This document shows positions 46,300 to 58,135 of a stretch of 64,000 nt of DNA, piece by piece. The DNA lies in NCBI GenBank assembly GCA_963978895.1, contig OZ022241.1, forward strand, positions 10,222,356 to 10,286,355. Direction: 5' to 3'. The stretch comes from Erpobdella octoculata (taxonomy: Eukaryota > Annelida > Clitellata > Hirudinida > Erpobdellidae). The notes under the pieces were generated by a model, which searched no databases, was not told where the DNA came from, and saw only the letters and a list, made by a program, of their open reading frames with translations. A program made the translations under genes and the position numbers. Position 1 is the first letter of the stretch. Each line of letters opens with the position of its first letter.

Positions 46300-49200
46300 G
46301 TCAGCTGCTGAATTATTTCTTAGATGGTTGTATTTTTTCACAAAATGGTTGTATTGTTTTATGAAATGGTTGTATTGTTTCATGAAATGGTTGTAATGTT
46401 TCATTAAATGGCTGTATTGTTTCATTAAATGTTGTATTGTTTGATGAAATGGTTGTATTGTTTCATGAAATGGTTGTATTGTTTCAGGAAATGGTTTGGG
46501 ATCATATTAGAATAAAAATTTATCTTGTGATCGATGTCTCAGTTTTGTGCTATAGCTACCTTCTTTGTTTTAAAAGGATGTCTGAACTCATATTCTTTAT
46601 TTTCAATTTTTTCATTTCTTGATTTTCTAATTCTCAGCCGAAAGCTCCCGACGACTTTACTGGGTTTGACATATTTGGTAGGGAGATGGCCGATTTACAA
46701 GAATTATTGGTTTCCATGGCTTCACCTGCTAAAGAAACTCCTACAAGTATTTAAATTTTCTATAGTTTTCATTGCAGATGCAGATGATTTTTTTACATTT
46801 TTCCTGTTATAAGAATATATGTTTGAATTTCTGGATTTTCAATCTGTTTATTGTCCATTTACAGAGAATCTTTTTTGTGATCAACTAATCTTTGTTACTA
46901 TTTCATGGCTTAATAAAGTAGTTTGAGCATATTTAAATGAATTTGATTAAATACTCAATTAACATTGTTTCAAATATATTTATTTTTGTGAGAAAACTCA
47001 AAGTGGATTTGGTGGTGGTTCGAAGGTTTTTAAATGAATTGTTGCCATCATTTTTCAAGGCCACACATAATTTACTTTGTTTCATTTCTTTTTTATTAAA
47101 TTTCTCTTTCAGATCAGCCTAGAGATGGAAAAGCTGAGCCTGTCCACCGAACGGAACCTGCACTGAGGCCAATAGACGTGAAAACTCTGATGTTGTCCGT
47201 GCAGACTGCCATCTCAAACGGGAATGCATCTAAATTGAAAGAAATTCTTCAACCGCACTCCTCAAATACTCAACTCGGCCAGTGTAAACTTCCCATGGGT
47301 ATCCTTCCATTACATTATGCAGTGGAATTCTGTTCAGATGGTGAGAAAAAGTTGTTTTAATTCTTCTTGCACAGTAGACAAACACAAACATTCAAAGTAC
47401 ACATGCAACATATATGGGCAACCTATGCATGCAATAAACCCACACACACAATGTACACGCACAGTGTGCTCATGCAATGTACACATACAATGTAAACATG
47501 TACATCTATGTTATACTCATACAAAATACAAATACAATGTCGGTACATGCATACAAATAAACATAAACACTATTTTTACACTGGTGACTGGTTTTAAATA
47601 GAACAAAAAAATATTAGTTTGCAATATTGAAGGTTTTTATGAACAAGCACAACTGTTGATGCATCAATCACCACTAATACTTTCATCATTTCCATTCTCT
47701 TCTTTTTCTCCCCCTTAAACTTTGTTTTTTTCTTTCATTTTCACCACATGTGTTCTTTACTTTCACTTCCTGGCATGTTCTCTGTCTTTCTTTCTTTCTT
47801 TCTTTCTTTCTATTGCTCTCATTCCATACATCCATCTGGTTGGGACTCATTTCTAACTTGGCATTTTCTTCCAGAGGAATAATTATTAAATGATTTTTCA
47901 ATTTCATTCCTGTTCATTCAGTACTTTCTCATCATGCTTGCTGTTTTAAAATTAAAATTGGTTTTTCTTGTACTCCCAAGACATTTTTGTAGTATAAACA
48001 TAAATATTACTTTTTTGTGTGATTCTTCAAGAAACAACTAATAATATTTGTTTCTTATTGGTTTATTTTTTCAATAAAAGTTTTTTGTATTTTGCAATTA
48101 CTCTCAGAACATTTTTTCATTGCTGAACTTTTATTTGTTTCATTGCTGAACTTTCATATGTTTCGTAGAACAAGATCATCAACAAGCATGACCTTATGAC
48201 TTCACTTCTGCTTTTTGTAAACATGTATTTTAATGGTGTGAATTGATTTGCAAAGATTCTCAAATAGAATGCAACTAAATGTTTATTGTTTTCTGACTGT
48301 GTTTATAATTAATGTAAGAATAGAAACCAGATTGTATGCAAATGAAGCTCATAAGTATTTAACCATTTAACTGTAATTTGAGTCATAATTATGTTTATTT
48401 ATTTATAATTTCCATGAGTTAATTAAAGGAATGGTGGTAAAACATTTATTATATTATATCAGGAGTATATTATATCACTCTCTGATAGTGTGATAATTTC
48501 TTACAATCTCCAATGTCTTATTACACTATGACAGTGCTTTCAAATGTTTTATTACAATGCATTACATCATGTATATTACAATGTATTATTACATCATGAT
48601 AGAGTTTTTTTTTTTAAATCCTTTATATTAACTTCACCATGTTTGCTTGAGCCATACCATTATACCATTCAAAAAAACCAACTTCCCGTTATCCAATGGA
48701 GTTGAAATTTGGTGGGTTTATTTGTCACTGTGGACTTTACATTCTGTTAAATTTTCAAATTAATTGGACAAAATTTAAGTGAATTAGAGAATAAAAACAT
48801 TTTAAATTATTTAAAAAAAATGACAAATTTTCTGTAGAGAAATAAACAATTCACTTTTAGTTTATTTAAAGAAAGCGATATTTAATTTTAAAATTTAAAA
48901 ATTTATAATAAAAAATTTGTTTTTTCCATATTGATTCGAAAGTTTCTTATATTTTCAATCCTCACATACTTCACTTATTAAGTATTTAGAAAACTGTGGT
49001 CAATGTTTTTCTATTTTATAGACTTATCACAATTTTTAGTTGCCGAATTACAAAATTATAAACGATTTTTAAAAAACAAAGTTCACTTGTTTGGTTTCAG
49101 TTCTGAATTATTTTGCTTGTGGATGTGAATGACATTAAGCAAACACTAGTCAACGTCTTTTTAAAATGGAGTATTTTTTTGTTTTAAAGCAATGCTTTAT

Positions 49201-52200
49201 GTTGTGTAAGTTGAAAGATAAACCGGCAAGGTTTTGGTATGCATAGCTTTTAATGCAATGCACGTTGAATAAGTTTTGGAATTTTCCTTTCCAGAATGTG
49301 TTAAAGTCCTCCTCGAGCATGGTTTCGATGCAAATGCACAAAACGAAGAGAAAGTCTCATCCATGCACATTGCCTCAACGGAAGGAAGTTATCAGTTGGT
49401 TTTTTATAAATCATTTTTTAAATTAAAATGTTTTTATAAATTTTAAGTTAATAAAATAAAATATTGGGATTTTATTTTGTTTTGCAAGGTGCTTAAAGTC
49501 ACTCTTGGATTTCGGTGGTTCTGTTTCATTGACCAATCACATAGGGATGACACCCTTGCATTGTGCTGCTAACAGTGGACACACTGATTGTTGTATTCTT
49601 TTGCTTCAATCTGGTGCAAAAATTGATGCCCTAAATTTGGTTAGCCTCGGTGTTTTCACTTAGGCAGATTGCTGATGTACTTATTTGGGGTGCTGACATT
49701 TTTATTCCTGGCATTGAATAACTTTTTTCTTGCTTTGATAATGATAATAGTTCTTATTTATAACATTTTACCAGCAGCAACTATAAAATTAAATTTCTAT
49801 TAAGAATAACTATAAAATTAAATTTCTATTAAGAATAACTATAAAATTAAATTTCTATTAATAACAACTATAAAATTAAATTTCTATTAAGAACAACTAT
49901 AAAATTAAATTTCTATTGAAAACAACTATAAAATTAAATTTCTATTAAGAACAACTATAAAATTAAATTTCTATTAATAACAACTATAAAATTAAATTTC
50001 TATTAAGAACGACTATAAAATTAAATTTCCTTTAAGAACAACTGGACCCCTCTTCACATGTGTACATTCTCTGGTCACGCTCATTGTCTCAAAACACTTC
50101 TTACGGTCAGAACGACTGACAATGTTAAAGATGCTACTTATGAAATGATCATCAATGACATTATCAACATGGCAGATAAAGATGGCTGCACACTGGCATA
50201 TTTGGCATGTGCAAAAGAAACTAAGGCATGATATATGTTTTGTTATCAATAGAAATATTGCAAGTGTAATTTTTGTATGGGCTATTTGATTTTCAATCAT
50301 CAGAATATAATACTGTTTATTTGTAGATAATTGGAGCAAATGTTGAATTTCAATTTAAATCAATATCTTGATCAATTTTATTTTGTCTTAAAAACAACCC
50401 GATTTGTTGATCATTATTTTAATGTTATTAAATATTTTATTCATTCAAGGATTGTCTCGAGGTTTTGTCACAAAGTTGCACTCTTGACCTGCAAAGAAGA
50501 GACAAATGGAATCGAAGCATTCTTGATGTTGCATCGCCTGCTTGTCTTAGTTTTCTTTTTAGATCAGGTGATGACATCATCATTATTATATTTGTAATGT
50601 GTCAGCTCAACATGTAGGAGAAATTAAAACCATAGTAAATGAGTTTGTTTTGCAGAATCGACACAAGAAATTACCTGTTCAGTCGCCGTTGATCTCGGCT
50701 GGGACTCGAATGTTATAGAGAATGTGAAATGTGATTCATCATCAAAACATCTCAACAATGCTTCTCCTTCGAAATCTTCAGCCTCCTCTCTCAATCCAAA
50801 ATTCGACAGAAGATCTTGTGCCATCGGGTCGTTGACCGTTGCTAAGACAACCAACTGGGCGGAGGTAGAAGAGAAATTGGGGACGGCATTTTTGAATCAC
50901 ATCAGTGAAGTCAGCATTGGATTGCGAACTAAGAAGATTTCTCGATCTGAGCAAGAATCTCCTGACACTCCCAATCCGTTCACTATGGGACTCACTGTTA
51001 AAAGTATCAAGTATTTCTCTATAGGTTTGTGTCATTTTAATAATTTTTTTTATAAATTAATACTTTTTTAGAGTTTTTTTTTTTCTTCAAAAATAACTCT
51101 AACTTTTTTTAAACTTACCTGTTTCACTTATTAAATGTATTCATACATTGAAGGTCGATACCATTGGTCACCTGGGATTATCACTGAAAAGTCACCATTT
51201 GAAATGTTGACCACTCATAATACATCAGTTATTAGCATTAAGCTGTTTGGTAGGTTGGTTTTAAATAAAAAAGTTCTATTGTTCATTAAGGCTTTAGTTC
51301 AAGAAATATGTTTGACTGGACCTGTATATGATGTTGTTTTTATGCATTGTAGCTGAGACCCTAGTGTAATTAATCATAAATTGTGATGGAAGTCTTAGTA
51401 ATATTAGCTATTATTAAGACTTTAAGTTTCTATTACGTTTTATGGCACAATATTTGTAGATTCAAACAACTCTTTTGACCTGAATTATTGAGTAGGTTTC
51501 TTAATGTGGACCCTCGAATGTATTGTGGGTGAAGGAACATAAAAGTTATGCATGAAGGGCATATTAATTAAACATTTTCCCAACCTCCACATATGTAATA
51601 TAAGTGAAGATTTTGGTTCAATATGGTGAAGACATACATTGCTATTGCTGAGCATGTTTAAATGAATTTGTTATAAATGGAGATGATGATGATGATGATG
51701 AAAGAGATGAGAAATCTTGTTGGTAAAATATCATAATTTTTATTCATCAGGTCTTGACAACAACTGTCCAGACAGTCTTGCGTATGACAGCCTGATTCCA
51801 ATTTATGTGTTACAAAATTACCTGAGACTTGTAAATATTTAATTGATAATTTTTCGCTAATTGTCGATTATTCGATCAAACTTTTTTTTTTATTTCTAAA
51901 AGGTTCAACAGTACAAGTCAGTTGTTTTTTATGGTCCAAAAGGAATGGGAAAGAGTTATCTTGTAAGGAAGCTTGCACTCTATATTCAAGTATGGTTTTA
52001 ATATTCAAAATGTTCACATTTTTAATTTAATGATTTATCAATTTTAATAACCAAAAAATAAATTTACATTTTACATATTATAGATTGTTTGTGTAATTGT
52101 AGTAAATTGACTTTGTTTAAAAAAAAGGTTCAAGAAACAACTTCGGGTTGTGTAAGTGAAGTCTCAGTTACGAATATATATTCTTCATTCACCAGTAAAG

Positions 52201-55200
52201 ATTTAGTCAAACTTCTCGTAAATAAGGGTTAGATATTTTTTCAACGTAAAACAACTTACTTTATATTTTAAAATTAAAAATTTTATATTGTTGTTTATTT
52301 GTTTTTATTCATCGATTTTGCAGGCTGTCTGATTGATTCAAAACAGCTGATACCACCTGCTACATCACCAATCATAATATTCGATGGCCTCACCCAGGTA
52401 TCCGTCGATGAGGTCTTTAAAGAAATATCTTTCTCTATTGAAAACAGAGGACCCAGCAATCAATTTATTCTTAAAAATGGTGATCATTAGTACATTTAAT
52501 TATTATATAGCAGCTATCTTTAATTTACTTTTTTTTTATTTCTACATGCAGAAACAGCAAAAGAAAATAGTTATTACATGCATCCAAACTGTTACATTAT
52601 TTGCACAATGGACAGACCAAGGTTAATTTAGCAGCTAAGTTTGATATGAATTTGGAATAATTTGTTTAAATATTATCGCTGTATTGTAATAATCAATGTT
52701 GATATTTTGTCTTATCGTTAGATCCACAGGTCTGGAATTGTCAATTCAACAACGATTTAAATGGGTTCAATTAAGATGCGATCAGGAGCCTTCAAAATAT
52801 CTTTTGCATCGTCATTTATTGAGAGATCTTGCTGATAGTCACCAGGGCTGTATACCACTTCCTGATAATTCTGTTTACAAGGTTTAAATTATTTAAATAA
52901 TTAAATAAGGTTTAAATTATGATGAGTGTATTTTGTGGTTCATGTTATTGTAAATGATCTCATTATGTTATGTTTTTTGTTTTGAGGGGCGGGGATAGGG
53001 GCTTCAACCTGCTTTATACATTTTCTACATGATATACTTGTAATATTTTGATTAGTTACAACATATCACAACCTCTAATATAATTATATTACAGGCTGTA
53101 GAGTGGTTGATTTGTGTGTGGCAGAGACTCAATGACGTCACAGTTAAATTGGGCATTCTCGATCTCGTATTTGGGCCTTGTTATTTTCTTTCTTGTCCCA
53201 TAGAAAAAAACAAACCTAAAGTGATATTGAGGTTGGTTCATTTTGTGAAACCTTTGAAAAAAAATTTTTGAATTAATTATTTTTCAGATGAGAGAGACTC
53301 GAATTACACTAGTATTTTTTTAAACATAGGTGGTTAATTTCACTGTGGAACCAGGTGATAGCTCCTACTGTCAGTGAAGCTGTCATCAGAAGTTCCGGCT
53401 CCCTACTTTCAAAGGAGAGTGACGGCCAACAGAAAGTGGCCAGTACAGCATTATATGTTCTCATGCAGAGGGCTGTTGTATCTGGATGTCCTCTTGCTGG
53501 ACAAGGTCATTTGTGTCTCAGATATCAGTTTTTAATTAATTATCTTTTAATAATTAAATCAGTCTCATGAATATTTTTTCAAAGAAATAAAATGTAACTT
53601 TAAATAATTGGTTTCTACCAATTAATTACATATTGAAAGAAATAAAATTTATTGGCATACAAAATCAGTTTTCATTAAAATATATTTATCTATAAAATTA
53701 AAATTTATTTAATGTCATGTTGTGTATTTATTTAATTAAATGTTTATTGTTTCTTAAATTAAGCTTTAAAACAAAATCATTTTTATGCAGAAAGGGATAG
53801 ATATTTGGCCTGTTTTCATGGAAGCAATGAGTTGGATATCAAGGTTAAATCTGACAAAAAAGATCCAACAAAACTTGCTTATTTGGATTCTCCAACATTT
53901 AAACATCAGTTCCAGGCATCACCATTATCTGGGTTAATAAGCATTGTTTTTTATGCATGAAGAAAATGTTTTGAGTTAGGTTGATACAGTCTAATCCCAC
54001 AATATAAAGTACTAAACTTGCTGACCGGTCACAATTGCTGGCTATAAGATCTTTTGTATTTGCATATAACATACATTTGGCTATAACATAATAAAATGTT
54101 GGTCCCAATTACAATATTTCCCATGTATATAAAAATTATTTACAAAGCATGACCGGCATAATAATCGTTTGTTGCAACCTTGTGAATCAATAAGTGACAC
54201 TCTCAAATGTGTATCATTCAGGTGTCCCAATTACTCGATTATTGAACATTAATTTCATTGTTATCGAACATTTATTTACTACAAGCCAGCATAGCATTGT
54301 TAGCTGCATCAGCATGTAACATGTTTGAAACAGCATAAGACGATAGCTCATATTTTATTTGAAAATATAAGAGTTTTTAAACATGAAGCAATCAAGCTGG
54401 AAACAAAAAGATGTTTGAGCCGTTAGAAAATAAATAATTTTCACAGGTTTCAACAATAGGTATAATCTTATTAAATTATTTTGTTGAATAATAATAAGCT
54501 GGATGCTGTTATAGAACAGTCTGCACCCCATCTTGGACATCGGAAGAAGTTGGCAGACTATTTTAGACCAAAGTAAGGGGCCGTTCATATATTACGTACG
54601 CATCGAGGGGGTAAGGGGAAGGGGGTGTGTCCCGAGCAGTGATATTCAAGTTAACTGTAACACTAACTGAAATCGGAAAATAATAGAAAAATAATGGTCA
54701 GTTAAGTGTAATAGTAATAGTAACTGAAATACGGCGAATAACCCTAACTGTAATAGTAACTAAATAATAAATTCAGTTAAATAATACAAAAATAATTAAT
54801 AACTGAAAAATATTTTTAATGTAATTTTTTTCTAAATAAATAAATTAATTATTAGATTTATTTTTTTATCTAAAGATAAAAATCGAGTTCTTTGGTGTTA
54901 CCTAACAAATAGTATATATGGTGCTGTTTAGTTATTCGCGGCCTTTTGTTATTATTGATAGTTGATAGTGCTGTTGCAATCGTCTTCTGATGAATTGTGC
55001 CAACCTCCTTTAAAAAGATTTAAGAGGCTTGCCCAAGAAATTGAAGCTTCCAGTTCTCCGAGCAAGCAATCTAGGCACGGAAGTTCTGTTGAGGAAGAAC
55101 TTAATGCTTATCTTGGGGCTTCAAAAAGATTAGCTGCTAATCAAGCTGGATTAAGTTTCTGGACAGCCTCAGAGACAGTTTATCCTCTAATAGCTGCCTT

Positions 55201-56342
55201 CACTAAATACCTTATCTCTGCACCTGCTTCAGAAGCATAAGTGGATCGCATCTTTTCGGTTTGCAGTGATATGACGGCAGGAAAAAGAAACAGGCTCTTC
55301 AAGAATCTAGAAACTCGTGTTTTTTTTTAAATGAACTCGAAGTTTTACCATTTTGTAAATAAATAAGTAAAAAAAAATTTTTTGGCTGTGTATAGAATCT
55401 ACAGTTAACTGTAACTGTAACTTAAAAATAAATAAGTGTAATAGTAACTGAAAAATGTTTGTGGAAAAATAACTTTAACTGAAACTGAAAAATGTTGTAA
55501 CTTTAACTGTAACTGTAACTGAAAAGTTGTAACTGAAATATCACTGGTCCCGAGTGACTGATTTGCGTACGCAACAAATGCATATGTAAATGTTATAATG
55601 TTATAATGTTAGTGCAGATAAATTTGTCGCGTTCATAATATTTTAGGTGTTAATTTTATATTTAGCCTAATATTTATAACTAAATAGAAGTCTTTTGAGT
55701 AATATAATTTCATATACAATGTAAACAAACACATGCAAAGCTAGGTACGAAACTGCCCCTTCCCCGTTTTTAAGAAGAAATTGACTACCTTTTAGATAGT
55801 AAATATAAAAGTTTTCAGCACCTGATTCCATTTTTTGGCTTTGCTAGCCTCCCCTGGAAAAAATTAACTCTATGCTCTGATTTACGCCAGGGTGGTTTTA
55901 TGTATTTTTATACTGCAGAGGGGTGTAAGGCCACTGTACATATGTAAGCATTGGTAGAGCCTCTGACTATGTTCAATAAATACAATTCGTTTCTGCAAGC
56001 ACCTAGTTAATCTTTTTCTTTCCTACTTTAGGTATAACATACCCATTTCTATGCCCTCTTGAAGTATGTTATAGTGGGATTATACTGTGCTAAAATAGTT
56101 TCATGTAAAGAACAGTAAAAATAAAATTTAGCCTAATCAAAGATAATTATTTTTCAAGACTGTCTGCACTGGATTCACCTAAAAGTCCTCTTTCCTCATC
56201 ACATTCACTCATAAGACAGCCAACAACATCTCATGAACAGACGCTCAAAACATCATCGTCTTCATCATTCAACTCGCCTAGCAGTTCAACAAACAAAACA
56301 CTCTCTGCTTCACCACTTGTGTTCAAACAGCCAATCAGTTGA
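44593..56342 (+). CDS. CTTNBP2: Cortactin-binding protein 2-like (coiled coil, ankyrin repeats, P-loop domain)
   Basis: CTTNBP2 is a cytoskeletal scaffold that binds cortactin and STRIPAK components in vertebrate neurons; the same role here is inferred. Exons: 44593-44676, 44804-45034, 45124-45231, 45550-45789, 45862-46299, 46638-46746, 47113-47340, 49295-49394, 49489-49639, 50037-50225, 50450-50549, 50656-51024, 51154-51249, 51751-51830, 51903-51989, 52128-52227, 52324-52479, 52552-52621, 52722-52881, 53095-53231, 53330-53505, 53791-53932, 56159-56342 (stop TGA). Phases agree; about 1,244 codons, shorter than the roughly 1,660 of human. The N terminus KKDDLLDLVINLETELEARE is the CortBP2 motif. 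LSIQQRFKWVQLR and GCPLAG are C-terminal family signatures. A non-matching upstream exon (44428-44511, ATG 44444) leaves the true start uncertain. A candidate poly(A) signal lies at 56672. Confidence 0.9.
46315..46495. repeat. 21 bp minisatellite (aaatggttgtattgtttcatg) in CTTNBP2 intron
   Basis: About nine tandem copies directly after the donor of the exon ending at 46299. Confidence 0.85.
47341..49294 (+). other. Large CTTNBP2 intron between ankyrin exons
   Basis: No gene. Holds degenerate acaatgtacacat repeats (47380-47580), a (CTTT)n tract (about 47785-47812) and AT-rich text. Confidence 0.6.
49777..50036 (+). repeat. Nine-copy 29 bp tandem array of a 3' splice acceptor
   Basis: Unit aactataaaattaaatttc + tattaagaa(c/t), 29 bp, nine copies ending exactly at the acceptor of the CTTNBP2 exon at 50037. 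That exon begins AACAACT, the start of each unit, so each unit carries pyrimidine-rich text, AG and the first exon bases. Confidence 0.9.
51751..53932 (+). other. CTTNBP2: CTTNBP2 C-terminal P-loop NTPase-like region
   Basis: After a short linker, VVFYGPKGMGKSYLVRKLAL carries a Walker A motif (GPKGMGKS, exon 51903-51989). SPIIIFDGL (exon 52324-52479) is a possible Walker B strand, though FDGL lacks the usual second acidic residue. YIICTMDRPR could be the sensor-1 strand. The block then runs through LSIQQRFKWVQLR and LLRDLADSH to the conserved GCPLAGQ end. This AAA/STAND-like arrangement is known for CTTNBP2, but activity is unproven. Confidence 0.8.
54637..55546 (+). mobile_element. 910 bp hAT element, perfect TSD GTCCCGAG
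   Basis: Ends CAGTGATATT (54637) and AATATCACTG (55546) are inverted. GTCCCGAG flanks both sides (54629-54636, 55547-55554). Many subterminal TAACTGTAAC repeats look like transposase-binding repeats. It is internally deleted, keeping only the transposase C terminus. Confidence 0.88.
54962..55329 (+). pseudogene. hAT transposase dimerisation-domain remnant
   Basis: NQAGLSFWTASETVYPLIAA, then KYLISAPASEA, a stop, and VDRIFSVCSDMTAGKRNRLF match the hAT C-terminal dimerisation domain (FW...YP-L...L--PASSA-ER-FS...R--L). The in-frame TAA after PASEA breaks it. The N-terminal catalytic parts are missing. Confidence 0.88.
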
Positions 56343-58135
56343 AAATTCTTGTCTGATTTTTGGTTCGAGACATTTTCAAAGAAGTTCCATTTTTTGGTCT
56401 TTTTGTAACAAACAACAAAACAGGAGAATATGGATTGCACTGGAGAATGACCTCACAATAGTCTGTGCAACCCTTTGAGACAAGCATTTTTGTTCACCTC
56501 TACATCAGAGGCAGATAATTAAGATGTCTGCATTTTTTATTATTTATTTATTTAATTTTTTATTATTTATGTTTCCAGATGCTTTTTTATTGTGTAGTTT
56601 TGGTTTCTATTATATTTATTATGATTAATATTTTTAAAATGGCTTGAAATTAAGATGATTTTTTAATTGTAAATAAATTTCATTTTATTGTGTCAGTTTA
56701 GTTTATTTACAATTTTAAGTTGGTGCTGCTCTTGTGATGTTCAATATTCATTATTTGGAGTAAGATCAGGCTTCACGATGTGGAAAACTGCTCTCTTTGT
56801 CTAAAAATTGTATGATTAGAAATTTTCAGACCTCTTTATAGAGGTTTGACTTGATGTATTAAGAAGAAAATCTGTCACTCGAAAAGTTGGTTTTTGCTAA
56901 CGTTTTTCCTTTTTTTTCTGAAAACTTGTTGCAATTTTTTATATTAAAATCTTGCCATGAAGAAAAAAACATTGATTCTGATAGGTGTGGATTTAATGTT
57001 ACCGTTTTTTGTTTTTTTTAGAGCACCAACGTCTTTGTTTAATGATTAAAAGTTACTGAATAGTTAAAAGCCTGTTGCAAACTTGTGATCCTGTTTGACC
57101 AGATTGTAAACTTTAGTCAACAACGCTAAGTGCCTCAGAGTGATTTGAGTTCCAAAAAGAAACTTTTCTATTAACTCAGAAATCTTTCACTGCCGATGCA
57201 TTTCTTCCTGTGTAATTTTTATAAAATTTGTTTCGTTCAATACTTTTCAAGAAATAGATCCATTATTGATTTAAACAAATTTACCAAGTCTATCTATCGG
57301 TTGTCATCTTCGACTGTGCTCATATTTATAGTCGATCTCAGCCTTATTGCTGTTTCTTTTCTTTGCACCATTTATGTTTGAAAATTTTAATTTCAATGGT
57401 TTCTCTGGCAAATAAATAATTTTACTTTTGTTGTCTTCTTTATATAAATTATTACTTATGCAGCACTCAAAATGTTATATACAAGTAATACTTTACCTTG
57501 TAATTGAGTTCAGTTGTAAGGTTGTGGCTCACTTTGCCCTGGGCTTATAGGCCATGTGAATCACCTTAGTAGTTAGCTCAAAAGAAAAAATCGTGAGATG
57601 GGTCCAAAAGGTCCCAAATATATTTCAAGAATGAAACTGGCTCTTAAAACCCAAATTCGTCTTGGTAACAACTGATAGACCTCTGACGCAAGACAGCCAC
57701 ATATTATAATGTTACATTTAATCAGAATTTTATTTAAAAAAAACCTATAAATTAAAAATAGTAATTTTTCTACAATGAAGTAGCATTCACATTAAGCGAA
57801 TCAAATAATTTCGGTTAAAGACAGATGCCATTCACACGATCCGAAGTATTATCAATAAAAACAAAGTAAAAGAGACTACTTTGCATAAAAACCTAATATT
57901 AATTTAATCCAGTTGTTCTTTCCAGATTGACTTCAAATTAAGAACTTTTATAAAAATTTATATCCCTGGGGAAAATAGATAAGATAATCTCTGGTTTACC
58001 GAATAGCAGTTCATCCAGACTAGTTAAATCTTTTAAAAAAAAAAAGCTCAGCCACAACAAAATGGTGGAAGTAGTAATAACAGTCAGATTTTTTTTTCAA
58101 AAATTAAATATGGAACAAAAATGATAAATCTATTA
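56343..58135. other. Convergent intergenic region between CTTNBP2 and KDM7
   Basis: CTTNBP2 3' UTR probably runs to about 56690. The rest is AT-rich, with no frame I can assign and no recognisable repeat. Confidence 0.5.
56672..56677 (+). terminator. Candidate poly(A) signal of CTTNBP2
   Basis: AATAAA lies about 330 nt after the CTTNBP2 stop codon, followed by T-rich sequence. This is a common hexamer in AT-rich DNA, so it is only a plausible site. Confidence 0.4.

Larger units (their letters stand above)
47113..50549 (+). other. CTTNBP2: CTTNBP2 ankyrin-repeat exons
   Basis: Exons 47113-47340, 49295-49394, 49489-49639, 50037-50225 and 50450-50549 encode four to five ankyrin repeats: GILPLHYAVEF, CVKVLLEHGFDANAQNEEKV, GMTPLHCAANSGHTDCCILL, NWTPLHMCTFSGHAHCLKTL and DCLEVLSQSCTLDLQRRDKW. 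The exon at 50037 is preceded by a tandem array of its own splice acceptor. Its 3' end seems to use a GC donor (AAG|gcatga). Confidence 0.87.
53987..56087. mobile_element. pogo/Tigger-like element in last CTTNBP2 intron
   Basis: CAGTCTAATCCCAC at 53987-54000 and GTGGGATTATACTG at 56074-56087 are inverted ends matching 13/14, with TA before the left one. The subterminal motif ctataacata is present on both sides. No transposase of its own is evident. A hAT element sits inside. Class is inferred from TIR style. Confidence 0.55.
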
